Of a stretch of DNA of 64,000 bases, positions 1-9,151 are shown in pieces (the first letter of the stretch is position 1; every line of letters begins with the position of its first letter). A model generated the notes under the pieces. The model was not told where the DNA came from. It saw only the letters and a program-made list of their open reading frames with translations, and did no database searches. Made by a program: the position numbers and the translations under genes. The DNA is taken from contig OZ220496.1 in NCBI GenBank assembly GCA_965116235.1, forward strand, positions 1,860,001 through 1,924,000, given 5' to 3'. The DNA is from MPNP01 sp965116235. Lineage in GTDB: Bacteria > Pseudomonadota > Alphaproteobacteria > Rhodobacterales > Rhodobacteraceae.

Positions 1-456
1 CTTTTTGCGAATCATGACCCAACGAACATAATCAAGAACGCGTTGTTCGTTCTGGTTGAAGCCGCTGGTCTTGACCCAAACGATTCCGGTTTTGCCATTG
101 GAATTTTCCTTCAGGCCGATAACTTCGGATTCGGCATAAATCGTATCACCGCCATACACCGGATGTTGGAAGCGGCCTTGGGCATAGCCCAGGTTTGCCA
201 CCGCGTTCAGCGAGATATCGGAGACGGTTTTGCCAAAGACCACATGAAAGACAACCAGATCGGGGACAGGTGATTCTTCTAGCCCACACTGTCGGGCGAA
301 TTCATCCGAAGAATACAGCGCGTGTCGAGATGGGTAGAGGGCTGTGTAAAAGGCGCGTTCACCGGCCGTAATGGTTCGTGGCGTGGCGTGGTGGATGACC
401 TGTCCAATCCTGAAGTCTTCAAGATACTGGCCCTTGTTGAATTTGTTTGATTGCAT
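1..456 (-). CDS. mch: Mesaconyl-CoA (2-methylfumaryl-CoA) hydratase, N-terminal part
   Basis: MaoC/hotdog-family dehydratase; only the first 152 residues lie in the window and the gene runs off the left edge. The protein starts MQSNKFNKGQYLEDFRIGQ and carries the block HATPRTITAGERAFYTALYP, then VFHVVFGKTVSDISLNAVAN and YAQGRFQHPVYGGDT. This matches my memory of the Rhodobacter mesaconyl-CoA hydratase N-terminus closely (HATPRTIT, VFGKTV-DISLNA-ANLGYA, and IRWVM-RK near the end of the visible part). The enzyme hydrates mesaconyl-CoA to beta-methylmalyl-CoA in the ethylmalonyl-CoA pathway, and Mcl, encoded divergently next door, cleaves that product. The 209-bp gap to mcl should hold both promoters. 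ATG at 454-456 is the only good start. A generic MaoC dehydratase is the alternative, but the neighbour makes Mch much more likely. Confidence 0.9.
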   Translation of the reverse strand, partial: MQSNKFNKGQYLEDFRIGQVIHHATPRTITAGERAFYTALYPSRHALYSSDEFARQCGLEESPVPDLVVFHVVFGKTVSDISLNAVANLGYAQGRFQHPVYGGDTIYAESEVIGLKENSNGKTGIVWVKTSGFNQNEQRVLDYVRWVMIRKK

Positions 457-665
457 TGATCCTGTTTATTCGCCGTCTGATTGTTTCCTCATGTCCGGCT
501 GTAAGGCCAGAGTTCGACGTGAGACGCCGTTTTTCCAAATAAAAAGTCATTCAAGACGGTGAAGTCAATTGAAAGTCATTGCAAAAGGCAAATATGTTCA
601 CGCAATGTCAGGGTCGATTATTGGGTCTGACATCACGCAATTGAAAGATGAATGGAGCGGATAGA

Positions 666-1646
666 ATGAGCTTCTTGCCAGTACCCGACACGGTTTCGCG
701 CATGAATCGCAGCGAACTGGCCGTGCCAGGCAGCCAACCGAATTTTTTTGAAAAATCCCTCAGGTCGCAAGCGGATGTCATTTTTCTGGATCTGGAAGAT
801 GCCGTGGCTCCCGACGAGAAGGATCAGGCGCGAAGAAACATCATCGAGGCGTTGAACGATCTGGACTGGAGCCAGAAGACGGTATCGGTCCGGATCAATG
901 GGCTGGACACTCATTGGATGTATCGAGACGTTGTCGAAATCGTGGAGCAGGCCGGTCAGTTCATTGACCTGATCATGATTCCCAAGGTTGGATCAAGTGC
1001 AGATATATACGCTGTGGACATGCTGGTTACGCAAATCCAGATGGCCAAGGGGATGACGAACAGGATCGGCTTCGAGCTCATCATTGAAACCGCCATGGGC
1101 ATGCAAAATCTGGCCGAAATCGCGGCGGGTTCAAAGCGGAACGAAAGCCTTCATTTCGGTGTGGCCGATTATGCCGCCTCAACGGGAGCCCGGACAACGA
1201 ACATTGGTGGAGCCAATCCCAGCTACTATGTTCTGACCGATCCGACAGAGACCAGCGAACGTGCGACCCATTGGGGTGACATGTGGCACTATGCCTTGTC
1301 CAAAATAGTTGTTGTGGCCCGTGCAAATGGGTTGCGTCCCATCGATGGCCCTTTCGGTGACTTCTCCGATGCTGAAGGGTTCACGGCCGCCGCCTTGCGG
1401 GCTTCGGCCTTGGGGTGTGAAGGCAAATGGGCCATTCACCCAAGCCAGGTTGCCTTGGCCAATGAAGCGATGAACCCTACACCCAAGGAGATTGAAAAGG
1501 CCCGCCGAATCATTGACGCCATGCGGACGGCCGAGAGAGAAGGTCGAGGAGCGGCCGCACTGGATGGAAAGCTGATTGATTACGCTTCAATTCGACAGGC
1601 CCAGACCTTGTTGGGCAAGCTCGGAGAATCGCCCCAGTCAGGCTAA
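666..1646 (+). CDS. mcl: L-malyl-CoA/beta-methylmalyl-CoA lyase
   Basis: HpcH/HpaI-type (CitE-like) aldolase of 326 residues. It cleaves beta-methylmalyl-CoA to glyoxylate and propionyl-CoA and reversibly interconverts malyl-CoA with acetyl-CoA plus glyoxylate. The start MSFLPVPDTVSRMNRSELAV and the blocks PGSQPNFFEKS, VIFLDLEDAVAPDEK (metal-binding acidic residues), ELIIETAMGMQN and KWAIHPSQV are family hallmarks. An in-frame ATG lies 18 bp upstream (648), but GGAG at 654-657 is well spaced for ATG 666, and that start matches relatives. It is divergent from mch and first in the run mcl-mdh-sucCDAB-lpd. The glyoxylate and malate made here feed directly into the adjacent TCA genes. Confidence 0.95.
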   Translation: MSFLPVPDTVSRMNRSELAVPGSQPNFFEKSLRSQADVIFLDLEDAVAPDEKDQARRNIIEALNDLDWSQKTVSVRINGLDTHWMYRDVVEIVEQAGQFIDLIMIPKVGSSADIYAVDMLVTQIQMAKGMTNRIGFELIIETAMGMQNLAEIAAGSKRNESLHFGVADYAASTGARTTNIGGANPSYYVLTDPTETSERATHWGDMWHYALSKIVVVARANGLRPIDGPFGDFSDAEGFTAAALRASALGCEGKWAIHPSQVALANEAMNPTPKEIEKARRIIDAMRTAEREGRGAAALDGKLIDYASIRQAQTLLGKLGESPQSG

Positions 1647-1699
1647 TCGCAGGGTATCCATTGATACTCGACTGAACTGAAACTAGATTGGAGGGAATG

Positions 1700-2665
1700 A
1701 TGTCGAGAGCCAAGATATCACTTATCGGCGCCGGCCAGATCGGAGGGACGCTTGCCCATATGGTGGCGTTGGAAGAGCTGGGCGATGTCGTGATTTTTGA
1801 CATTGTTGACGGCGTGCCTCAGGGCAAGGCGTTGGACATTGCCGAGAGCTGTCCGATTGTACGGGCCGACAGCCACTTCCAGGGAACGACTCGGTATCAG
1901 GATATAGCTGGTTCGGACGTGTGCATCGTCACCGCCGGTGTACCTCGGAAGCCGGGAATGTCCCGGGATGATCTTTTGGGAATCAATCTGAAGGTCATGA
2001 AGTCCGTGGGCGAGGGCATTGCCCGCTATGCCCCGAGCGCTTTCGTAATTTGCATTACCAACCCGTTGGATGCCATGGTGTGGGCCTTGCGCGAATATTC
2101 CGGCCTGCCGGCCAACAAGGTTGTCGGCATGGCTGGAATCTTGGATTCGGCTCGCTTCAGACATTTTCTGTCGCTGGAGTTCGGCGTGTCGGCAAAAGAT
2201 GTAACAACGTTCGTTCTGGGCGGTCATGGCGATACCATGGTGCCGCTGGCTCGGTACTCGACCGTGGCCGGCATCCCCCTGCCCGATTTGGTAAACATGG
2301 GATGGACAACGCAGGACCGCCTTGATGCAATCATCCAGCGTACACGCGATGGCGGGGCTGAAATCGTCAATTTGCTGGGCACGGGCTCGGCCTATTATGC
2401 TCCGGCTTCATCGGCCATTGAAATGGCCAAGGCCTACCTTCGTGACCAAAAGAGGATTCTGCCTTGTGCCGCCAATCTTGACGGGCAATACGGACTGGAC
2501 AACCTTTATGTCGGCGTGCCTGTCGTCATGGGTCAAGGGGGTGTCGAGAGGGTGGTGGAAATAAAGCTGAATGAAGCCGAAACGGAAGCGTTCATGACAT
2601 CGGTCCGAGCCGTTCAGGATCTGTTGGAGGCTTGTCGGTCAATTGACCCCAGCTTGGGTTCATAA
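1700..2665 (+). CDS. mdh: Malate dehydrogenase (NAD), LDH-like type
   Basis: 321 residues. It oxidises malate to oxaloacetate with NAD in the cytoplasm. The N-terminal dinucleotide motif GAGQIGGTLAH is at about residues 10-20. Catalytic features are present: the RKPGMSRDDL substrate-loop arginine, the ITNPLDAM block and the active-site histidine in LGGHGDTMVPL. This is the alphaproteobacterial LDH-like Mdh, not the enterobacterial type. GGAGG at 1690-1694 favours ATG 1700 over TTG 1688 or ATG 1697. It lies 53 bp after mcl and 95 bp before sucC, the usual order in this class. Confidence 0.96.
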   Translation: MSRAKISLIGAGQIGGTLAHMVALEELGDVVIFDIVDGVPQGKALDIAESCPIVRADSHFQGTTRYQDIAGSDVCIVTAGVPRKPGMSRDDLLGINLKVMKSVGEGIARYAPSAFVICITNPLDAMVWALREYSGLPANKVVGMAGILDSARFRHFLSLEFGVSAKDVTTFVLGGHGDTMVPLARYSTVAGIPLPDLVNMGWTTQDRLDAIIQRTRDGGAEIVNLLGTGSAYYAPASSAIEMAKAYLRDQKRILPCAANLDGQYGLDNLYVGVPVVMGQGGVERVVEIKLNEAETEAFMTSVRAVQDLLEACRSIDPSLGS

Positions 2666-2760
2666 TCGCGCGCATGAATATCGGTTTCATGCCATGGACC
2701 GTCCGACTTTGATATGATGTGCTCCCGACTTTGGGTAGATGGGATCAGGGAAAGGTTTTT

Positions 2761-3951
2761 ATGAATATCCATGAATACCAGGCAAAGGAGTTGCTCAAGG
2801 CGTTCGGAATCCCTGTGGCTGAAGGCCGGGCCGTCCTGCGAGCGGAAGATGCCAAGACTGCGGCCGCGGAACTGGATGGCCCTGTCTGGGTCGTCAAGGC
2901 TCAAATTCATGCTGGAGGACGGGGAAAAGGTACCTTCAAGGAAGCGGATGCCGGTTCCGGAGGAGGAGTCAGAATCACTCGAACGGTCGAGGCTGCAGCC
3001 ATCGAAGCGCGGAGGATGCTCGGCCGAACGCTTGTCACACATCAGACAGGATCGGTCGGAAAGCAGGTCAATCGCATATACATAGAGGAAGGGGCCGAAA
3101 TTGCCCGGGAACTGTATCTTGCTCTTCTCCTGGACCGAGCAACCTCACGGGTGTCGTTTGTCTGCTCCACTGAAGGGGGGATGGACATTGAGGAGGTGGC
3201 GGCTAGCCAGCCGGACAAGATCGTGACCTTCAATGTAGACCCGGCAACGGGTATTCAGGCTTTTCACGGTCGACGAGCGGCCGCCGCTCTCAGGCTTGAA
3301 GGCAAGACCATCCGGGAATGCGTGCGCCTGATACAGAATCTCTACAGGCTGTTCATTGAAAAGGATGCCGAACTGCTTGAGATCAACCCGCTCATCGTAA
3401 CCAAGGATGGAGACTTGAAGTGTCTGGATTGCAAGATGGGATTCGACTCGAACGCTCTTTATCGGAATCCACCAGTTCTGGCTCTCAGGGATGAATCGGA
3501 AGAAGACCCGAAGGAATTGGAGGCATCAAAGCACGACCTCAGTTACATAGCCCTTGACGGTGAAATCGGCTGCATGGTAAACGGAGCGGGCTTGGCCATG
3601 GCCACCATGGACATCATCAAGCTGCGGGGGTCTGAACCCGCCAATTTTTTGGATCTGGGAGGAGGAGCCACCCGGGAAAAGGTGGTTGAAGCCTTCAAGA
3701 TCATTACTTCGGATCCGAATGTAAAGGGGATTCTGGTAAACATATTTGGCGGTATCATGCGGTGTGACATCATCGCCAACGGGATTGTTGACGCCGCCAA
3801 GGAAGTGCATCTTGAAGTGCCGCTTGTGGTCCGCCTGGAAGGTACAAATGTCGAAATGGGAAAAAACATAATCGCACAGAGTGGTCTGAACGTGATCGCC
3901 GCCGACAATCTGGGCGACGCGGCCACAAAGATCGTGCAGGCCATCCGATGA
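2761..3951 (+). CDS. sucC: Succinyl-CoA synthetase (ADP-forming) beta subunit
   Basis: 396 residues, typical length. It forms the SucCD complex that makes succinate and ATP/GTP from succinyl-CoA. It begins with the signature MNIHEYQAKELLKAFGIPV (ATP-grasp domain), followed by VVKAQIHAGGRGKGTFK and the C-terminal CoA-ligase part with FLDLGGGA and NIFGGIMRCD. An upstream in-frame extension to 2719 is not expected in this family, so ATG 2761, preceded by AGG, is taken as the start. sucD follows after 45 bp. Confidence 0.97.
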   Translation: MNIHEYQAKELLKAFGIPVAEGRAVLRAEDAKTAAAELDGPVWVVKAQIHAGGRGKGTFKEADAGSGGGVRITRTVEAAAIEARRMLGRTLVTHQTGSVGKQVNRIYIEEGAEIARELYLALLLDRATSRVSFVCSTEGGMDIEEVAASQPDKIVTFNVDPATGIQAFHGRRAAAALRLEGKTIRECVRLIQNLYRLFIEKDAELLEINPLIVTKDGDLKCLDCKMGFDSNALYRNPPVLALRDESEEDPKELEASKHDLSYIALDGEIGCMVNGAGLAMATMDIIKLRGSEPANFLDLGGGATREKVVEAFKIITSDPNVKGILVNIFGGIMRCDIIANGIVDAAKEVHLEVPLVVRLEGTNVEMGKNIIAQSGLNVIAADNLGDAATKIVQAIR

Positions 3952-3996
3952 CGGCTTGTCGATCTGCACAATAGAACGAAAAAGGGACGACTATCA

Positions 3997-4881
3997 ATGG
4001 CCATTCTTGTCGATGCGAATACGAGAGTCATCTGCCAAGGCTTTACAGGGTCTCAGGGGACGTTTCATTCCGAGCAGGCGATTGCCTATGGAACCCGAAT
4101 GGTTGGCGGCGTGACACCGGGCAAAGGGGGGCAGGATCATTTGGGATTGCCTGTATTCAACACGGCTCATGATGCAAAGGAGGCCACAAATGCCAATGCG
4201 TCTGCTGTTTACGTTCCCCCGCCCTTTGCTGCAGATGCAATTTTGGAAGCCATTGACGCCGAGATCGAACTCGTTGTCTGCATCACCGAAGGAATCCCTG
4301 TCCTAGACATGGTCAAGGTCAAAAGGGCACTTGAAGGTTCGAACACGCGTCTCATTGGCCCCAATTCCCCCGGTATCATCACTCCGGATGCCTGCAAGAT
4401 CGGAATCATGCCGGGACATATTCACAAGAAAGGGAAGGTGGGGGTCGTATCCCGATCCGGGACGCTGACATACGAAGCCGTCAAGCAAACCTCCGACATC
4501 GGCCTGGGACAGTCCACCTGCGTCGGTATCGGGGGTGATCCGATCAAGGGAACGGAGCATGTTGACGTCTTGGAATTGTTCATGGCGGATGAGGAAACCC
4601 AAGCCATCATCCTGATCGGCGAGATCGGCGGTACAACCGAGGAAGAGGCGGCTCAGTTCATCCAGGATGAAGCGGCCCGCGGACGGGTCAAGCCCGTTGC
4701 CGGGTTCATTGCTGGCCTTACGGCACCACCGGGGCGACGAATGGGACATGCGGGAGCCGTTGTATCGGGCGGCAAGGGCGGAGCCGAAGAAAAGATCGAC
4801 GCCATGCGAAGCGCGGGTTTCGTCATTGCCGACAGTCCGGCTTCCTTGGGCGAGGCCGTTATGAAAGCGATAAAGGCTTAG
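3997..4881 (+). CDS. sucD: Succinyl-CoA synthetase alpha subunit
   Basis: 294 residues, normal for SucD. The N-terminal CoA-binding domain has CQGFTGSQGTFHSEQAI and GGVTPGKGG. The nucleotide-exchange part has IGPNSPGIITP. The phosphorylated histidine is in RRMGHAGAVVSGGKGG (about residue 251). It works with SucC just upstream and is 43 bp ahead of sucA. It ends with TAG, which shows that UAG is a true stop in this genome. Confidence 0.97.
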   Translation: MAILVDANTRVICQGFTGSQGTFHSEQAIAYGTRMVGGVTPGKGGQDHLGLPVFNTAHDAKEATNANASAVYVPPPFAADAILEAIDAEIELVVCITEGIPVLDMVKVKRALEGSNTRLIGPNSPGIITPDACKIGIMPGHIHKKGKVGVVSRSGTLTYEAVKQTSDIGLGQSTCVGIGGDPIKGTEHVDVLELFMADEETQAIILIGEIGGTTEEEAAQFIQDEAARGRVKPVAGFIAGLTAPPGRRMGHAGAVVSGGKGGAEEKIDAMRSAGFVIADSPASLGEAVMKAIKA

Positions 4882-4924
4882 CCTTCTGATGGCAATAGGC
4901 AAATGTTAAAGGATGAGCTGAACG

Positions 4925-7897
4925 ATGGCTGAGAAGGTTTCAAACTTGGATTATCATGCCACGAGCTTCCTGTCCGGTGGCAATGTCGAATATATCGAGA
5001 GGCTCCACAGCCAATATTTGACCAACCCTCAGCGTGTCGATACATCCTGGCGCGAATACTTCAGTTCTCTGGGAGCAACATCCACTCCGCCCAACGGCGG
5101 TCGTCTGCCGTCATGGGCCCGACCCAACTGGCCTCAGGTTCCGCGAACGGAAACCCTGTCGGCCCTTGATGGCCAATGGTCCCTCGACGTAGAGGAGGTT
5201 GGACATCGCATGGAGACTGTGATTCGGGCCCGGGCGAATCAAGGCGGGATCGGTCTCACTGATGACGAAGTCCATCGGCAGGTGCTGGATTCAATCAGAG
5301 CCTTGATGGTCATCCGGGCCTATCGGATCAGGGGGCACAGAATCGCCCATCTCGATCCGCTTGGGCTCCATCATCACATCTACCATGCCGAACTGGACCC
5401 GGCAAACTTCGGCTTTACGGAAAATGATCTGGATCGCCCCATATTCATTGATTACGTGCTGGGCGTTGAAATGGCGACCATGCGCCAGATCGTTGAACTG
5501 CTGAAGCGCACCTATTGCGGCACCTTCGCACTCCAGTTCATGCACATTTCGGATCCGGAACAGTCCGCGTGGCTGAAAGAGAGAATTGAGGGATACGGCA
5601 AGGAAATGCAGTTTACGGCCCAGGGGCGAAGGGCCATCCTGAACAAGCTTATCGAAGCGGAAGGCCTCGAGCAATTCTTTCACATCAAGTATACCGGCAC
5701 CAAGCGCTTTGGCATTGATGGCGGTGAAGCTCTCATTCCGGCCCTCGAACAGATCATCAAGCGAGGCGGTTCCCTGGGCATCAAGGAAATCGTCATCGGG
5801 ATGCCCCATCGGGGACGTCTGAATGTTTTGGCAAACGTCATGGGCAAGCCCTACCGAGCCATCATGCACGAATTTCACGGTGGCAGTTACAAGCCCGACG
5901 AAATCGAAGGGTCGGGCGACGTCAAATACCACTTGGGGGCCTCTTCCGACCGGGCTTTTGACGGGAATGAGGTTCATCTGTCCCTGACAGCCAATCCGTC
6001 CCATCTTGAGGCTGTCAATCCCGTAGTTCTAGGCAAGGCCAGAGCCAAGCAGGACCATTATGATGACGAGGATCGCACGCAAGTGCTGCCCGTTCTCCTT
6101 CATGGCGATGCGGCCTTTGCCGGTCAGGGCATTGTGGCCGAGTGCTTTGGCTTGTCTGGCTTGGTTGGGCACAAGACCGGTGGAACGATCCATTTCGTCG
6201 TCAACAATCAGATTGGCTTCACGACAGCACCGTTCTATTCACGGTCCTCGCCTTATCCAACAGATATTGGTCTCATGACGGAAGCCCCGATATTCCATGT
6301 CAACGGTGACGATCCTGAGGCCGTGGTACATGCCGCCAGGGTGGCAACAGAGTTCAGGCAAAAGTTCCACAAGGACGTGATCATTGACATGTTCTGCTAT
6401 CGTCGGTTCGGCCACAATGAGGGTGACGACCCGATGTTCACGCAGCCCCGGATGTATCGTTCGATACGCAAGCACGAAACGACACTGGAACTGTATTCAA
6501 AAAAGCTGGTTACCGAGAAGTTGGTGCCGCTGAGCGAAATTGAAGAGAAAAAAGCCAGCTTCCGCAAGCGGCTGGAAGAGGAGCTTGAGGCCGCCAAGAA
6601 CTATCGACCGAATGACGTTGATTGGCTGGACGGTCGCTGGTCTCATCTCGGAACCCGTACCGGTCCCGATGATTTTGCTCGTGGTTCCACAGGCATCAGA
6701 CCTGAAGTGATCGAACAGATCGGCCAAGCCCTTTGTCGCGTCCCAGACGGTTTTAATCTTCATCCAACCTTGAAAAGGTTCGTGGAAAACCGCAAGAAAG
6801 TGTTCGCTTCAGGCGCCGGTTGCGATTGGGCCGTGGCAGAAGCCCTGGCTTTTGGCAGTTTGCTGCTCGAAGGGTATCCAGTTCGGCTTTCAGGTCAAGA
6901 CAGCACGCGTGGCACGTTCAGCCAACGGCACTTGGCCTTTGTTGACCAGGAAAACGAGGAAAAGTACTACGCGCTGAACAACATCAGCGATAATCAAAAA
7001 CATTTGGAGGTCATAGATTCCATGCTGTCGGAGTTTGCCGTACTCGGGTTCGAGTATGGTTACTCCCTCTCTGAGCCCAATGCCTTGGTATTGTGGGAAG
7101 CCCAATTCGGTGATTTTGCCAACGGAGCGCAGATCATCTTTGATCAGTTCATCGCTTCGGGAGAACGCAAATGGCATCGCATGTCAGGAGTGACCATACT
7201 GCTTCCACATGGGTTTGAGGGTCAAGGACCGGAACATTCCTCCGCTCGCCTTGAGCGGATTCTTCAGCTGTCGGCCGAAGATAACTGGATAGTTGCCAAT
7301 TGCACGACGCCGGCCAATTACTTCCATATTCTCCGACGTCAGCTTCATCGAGATTTTCGCAAACCCTTGATTCTCATGACCCCAAAATCTCTTCTCCGGC
7401 ACAAAATGGCCGTGTCCTTTCTGGCCGACATGCACGGAGACACATCCTTTCATCGCCTTCTTTGGGATGATGCACAGAAGGGCAATTCCGATACAGAGCT
7501 TGTTCCGGATGAAGCGATCCGGCGAGTCGTCATGTGTTCTGGCAAGGTTTACTATGACTTGCTGGCCGAGAGGGACAAGCGAGGTATTGAGGACATTTAT
7601 CTTCTGCGCGTCGAGCAGCTGTATCCTTTTCCGGCATTCAGCCTGATGTCCGAAATGGAACGATTCCAGCAGGCGGACGTGGTGTGGTGTCAGGAAGAAC
7701 CCAAGAATCAGGGGGCCTGGACATTTATTGAACCGAACATTGAGTGGGTGTTGAACAAAATCGAGGCTCGGACAAGGCGAGCGAAATATGTGGGCCGCAC
7801 GGCATCCGCCTCCCCGGCGACCGGCTTGCTGTCGAATCACAAAAAAGAGCAGAAGCGATTGGTTGATGAAGCGTTAGGAATGACAAATGACAAGTGA
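4925..7897 (+). CDS. sucA: 2-oxoglutarate dehydrogenase E1 component
   Basis: 990 residues, thiamine-diphosphate-dependent E1 that decarboxylates 2-oxoglutarate and passes the succinyl group to SucB. The N-terminal SucB-binding segment (SFLSGGNVEYIERLH) is present. The TPP region has EIVIGMPHRGRLNVLANVMG and GDAAFAGQGIV, and the transketolase-like second half has GQDSTRGTFSQRH. The last 11 bp overlap the start of sucB, implying coupled translation. No truncation or frameshift is seen. Confidence 0.97.
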   Translation: MAEKVSNLDYHATSFLSGGNVEYIERLHSQYLTNPQRVDTSWREYFSSLGATSTPPNGGRLPSWARPNWPQVPRTETLSALDGQWSLDVEEVGHRMETVIRARANQGGIGLTDDEVHRQVLDSIRALMVIRAYRIRGHRIAHLDPLGLHHHIYHAELDPANFGFTENDLDRPIFIDYVLGVEMATMRQIVELLKRTYCGTFALQFMHISDPEQSAWLKERIEGYGKEMQFTAQGRRAILNKLIEAEGLEQFFHIKYTGTKRFGIDGGEALIPALEQIIKRGGSLGIKEIVIGMPHRGRLNVLANVMGKPYRAIMHEFHGGSYKPDEIEGSGDVKYHLGASSDRAFDGNEVHLSLTANPSHLEAVNPVVLGKARAKQDHYDDEDRTQVLPVLLHGDAAFAGQGIVAECFGLSGLVGHKTGGTIHFVVNNQIGFTTAPFYSRSSPYPTDIGLMTEAPIFHVNGDDPEAVVHAARVATEFRQKFHKDVIIDMFCYRRFGHNEGDDPMFTQPRMYRSIRKHETTLELYSKKLVTEKLVPLSEIEEKKASFRKRLEEELEAAKNYRPNDVDWLDGRWSHLGTRTGPDDFARGSTGIRPEVIEQIGQALCRVPDGFNLHPTLKRFVENRKKVFASGAGCDWAVAEALAFGSLLLEGYPVRLSGQDSTRGTFSQRHLAFVDQENEEKYYALNNISDNQKHLEVIDSMLSEFAVLGFEYGYSLSEPNALVLWEAQFGDFANGAQIIFDQFIASGERKWHRMSGVTILLPHGFEGQGPEHSSARLERILQLSAEDNWIVANCTTPANYFHILRRQLHRDFRKPLILMTPKSLLRHKMAVSFLADMHGDTSFHRLLWDDAQKGNSDTELVPDEAIRRVVMCSGKVYYDLLAERDKRGIEDIYLLRVEQLYPFPAFSLMSEMERFQQADVVWCQEEPKNQGAWTFIEPNIEWVLNKIEARTRRAKYVGRTASASPATGLLSNHKKEQKRLVDEALGMTNDK

Positions 7898-9107
7898 AAT
7901 TCGGGTTCCAACTCTTGGAGAAAGCATCTCTGAAGCTACGGTGGGCAACTGGTACAAGAAGGTGGGCGAAGCCGTCGAGGCGGATGAAACTCTTTGCGAT
8001 CTTGATACCGACAAGGTGGCCATAGAAGTACGAGCTCAAACAGCCGGCACACTCAAGGAAATTGTCGCCGCCAAAGGTGCCGATGTTAAAGTTGACGCCT
8101 TGTTGGCTGTCATATCGGAGGGGAAGTCTGAGACTTCATCCGACACGCCAGAGGCGAAAGAGCAAGTTCAGCCGGTCGATGGACAAGAACTCAGGACAGA
8201 AGCCAACGGGTCAAGGGCAACTCAGGATGCACCCTCCGCTCGACGGCTGATGGACGTCGAGGAGGTGGAGCCGGGTCAGATTCAGGGCTCCGGCCGGGAT
8301 GGCCGGGTCATGAAGCCGGACGTTGTCAAGTTTTTGGAGGCCCCCGTTGCCCTTGGTGCCGCAAAAAGCGAATCAGGACAGCCCCCCGGGCCGATGTCGT
8401 CATCGCCCGAACTGGAAGAAAGAATTCCGATGACGCGCCTGCGTCAGACCATTGCCAATCGATTAAAGTCAGCCCAGAATACGGCCGCCATACTGACGAC
8501 TTACAACGAGGTTGACATGACCAATGTGATGCAGCTTCGAAGCGAGTACAAGGAGGTCTTTACGCACAAGTTCGGCATCAAGCTGGGTTTCATGTCGTTT
8601 TTTGTGAAGGCCTGCTGCAACGCTCTGCTGGAAGTGCCTGAGGTGAATGGGGAAATCGATGGCACAGACCTTGTGTTCCGCCAATATGTCAACATGGGGA
8701 TTGCCGTTGGTACACCGACAGGTTTGGTTGTGCCCGTGGTACGTCATGCTCAGGCTCTCAGTTTCGCTGAAATTGAACAGACCATCGCGGATCTGGGCGT
8801 CAAGGCAAAAGACGGCAAGCTGACTCTGGATGACATGCAAGGAGGAACATTTTCGATCTCGAATGGTGGCGTCTACGGTTCCTTGATGTCGTCTCCCATC
8901 TTGAATCCGCCTCAGTCCGGCATCCTGGGGATGCACAAGATTCAGGAACGGCCCGTGGCCATTGATGGTCAGGTTGTCATCCGGCCCATGATGTATCTGG
9001 CCCTGTCCTATGATCATCGAATTGTCGATGGCAAGGGGGCCGTCACTTTCTTGGTCAGGGTCAAGGAGGCTATTGAAGATCCCCGGCGTCTGTTGCTGGA
9101 AATATAG
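7887..9107 (+). CDS. sucB: Dihydrolipoyl succinyltransferase (E2 of 2-oxoglutarate dehydrogenase)
   Basis: 406 residues. Domain order is clear: a single N-terminal lipoyl domain with lipoylated Lys43 in DLDTDKVAIEV, a charged linker, a peripheral-subunit-binding domain at about 115-150 (APSARRLMDVEEVEPG, GSGRDGRVMKPDV), and the catalytic domain ending in DHRIVDGKGA with catalytic His377 and Asp381. It transfers succinyl from E1 to CoA. It overlaps sucA by 11 bp, and lpd (E3) follows after 44 bp, so all three subunits of the complex are co-encoded. Confidence 0.97.
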   Translation: MTSEIRVPTLGESISEATVGNWYKKVGEAVEADETLCDLDTDKVAIEVRAQTAGTLKEIVAAKGADVKVDALLAVISEGKSETSSDTPEAKEQVQPVDGQELRTEANGSRATQDAPSARRLMDVEEVEPGQIQGSGRDGRVMKPDVVKFLEAPVALGAAKSESGQPPGPMSSSPELEERIPMTRLRQTIANRLKSAQNTAAILTTYNEVDMTNVMQLRSEYKEVFTHKFGIKLGFMSFFVKACCNALLEVPEVNGEIDGTDLVFRQYVNMGIAVGTPTGLVVPVVRHAQALSFAEIEQTIADLGVKAKDGKLTLDDMQGGTFSISNGGVYGSLMSSPILNPPQSGILGMHKIQERPVAIDGQVVIRPMMYLALSYDHRIVDGKGAVTFLVRVKEAIEDPRRLLLEI

Positions 9108-9151
9108 GCCCATGCCGTCGAATCCAGTCGATCAAAAGAGGAAACCGTGAC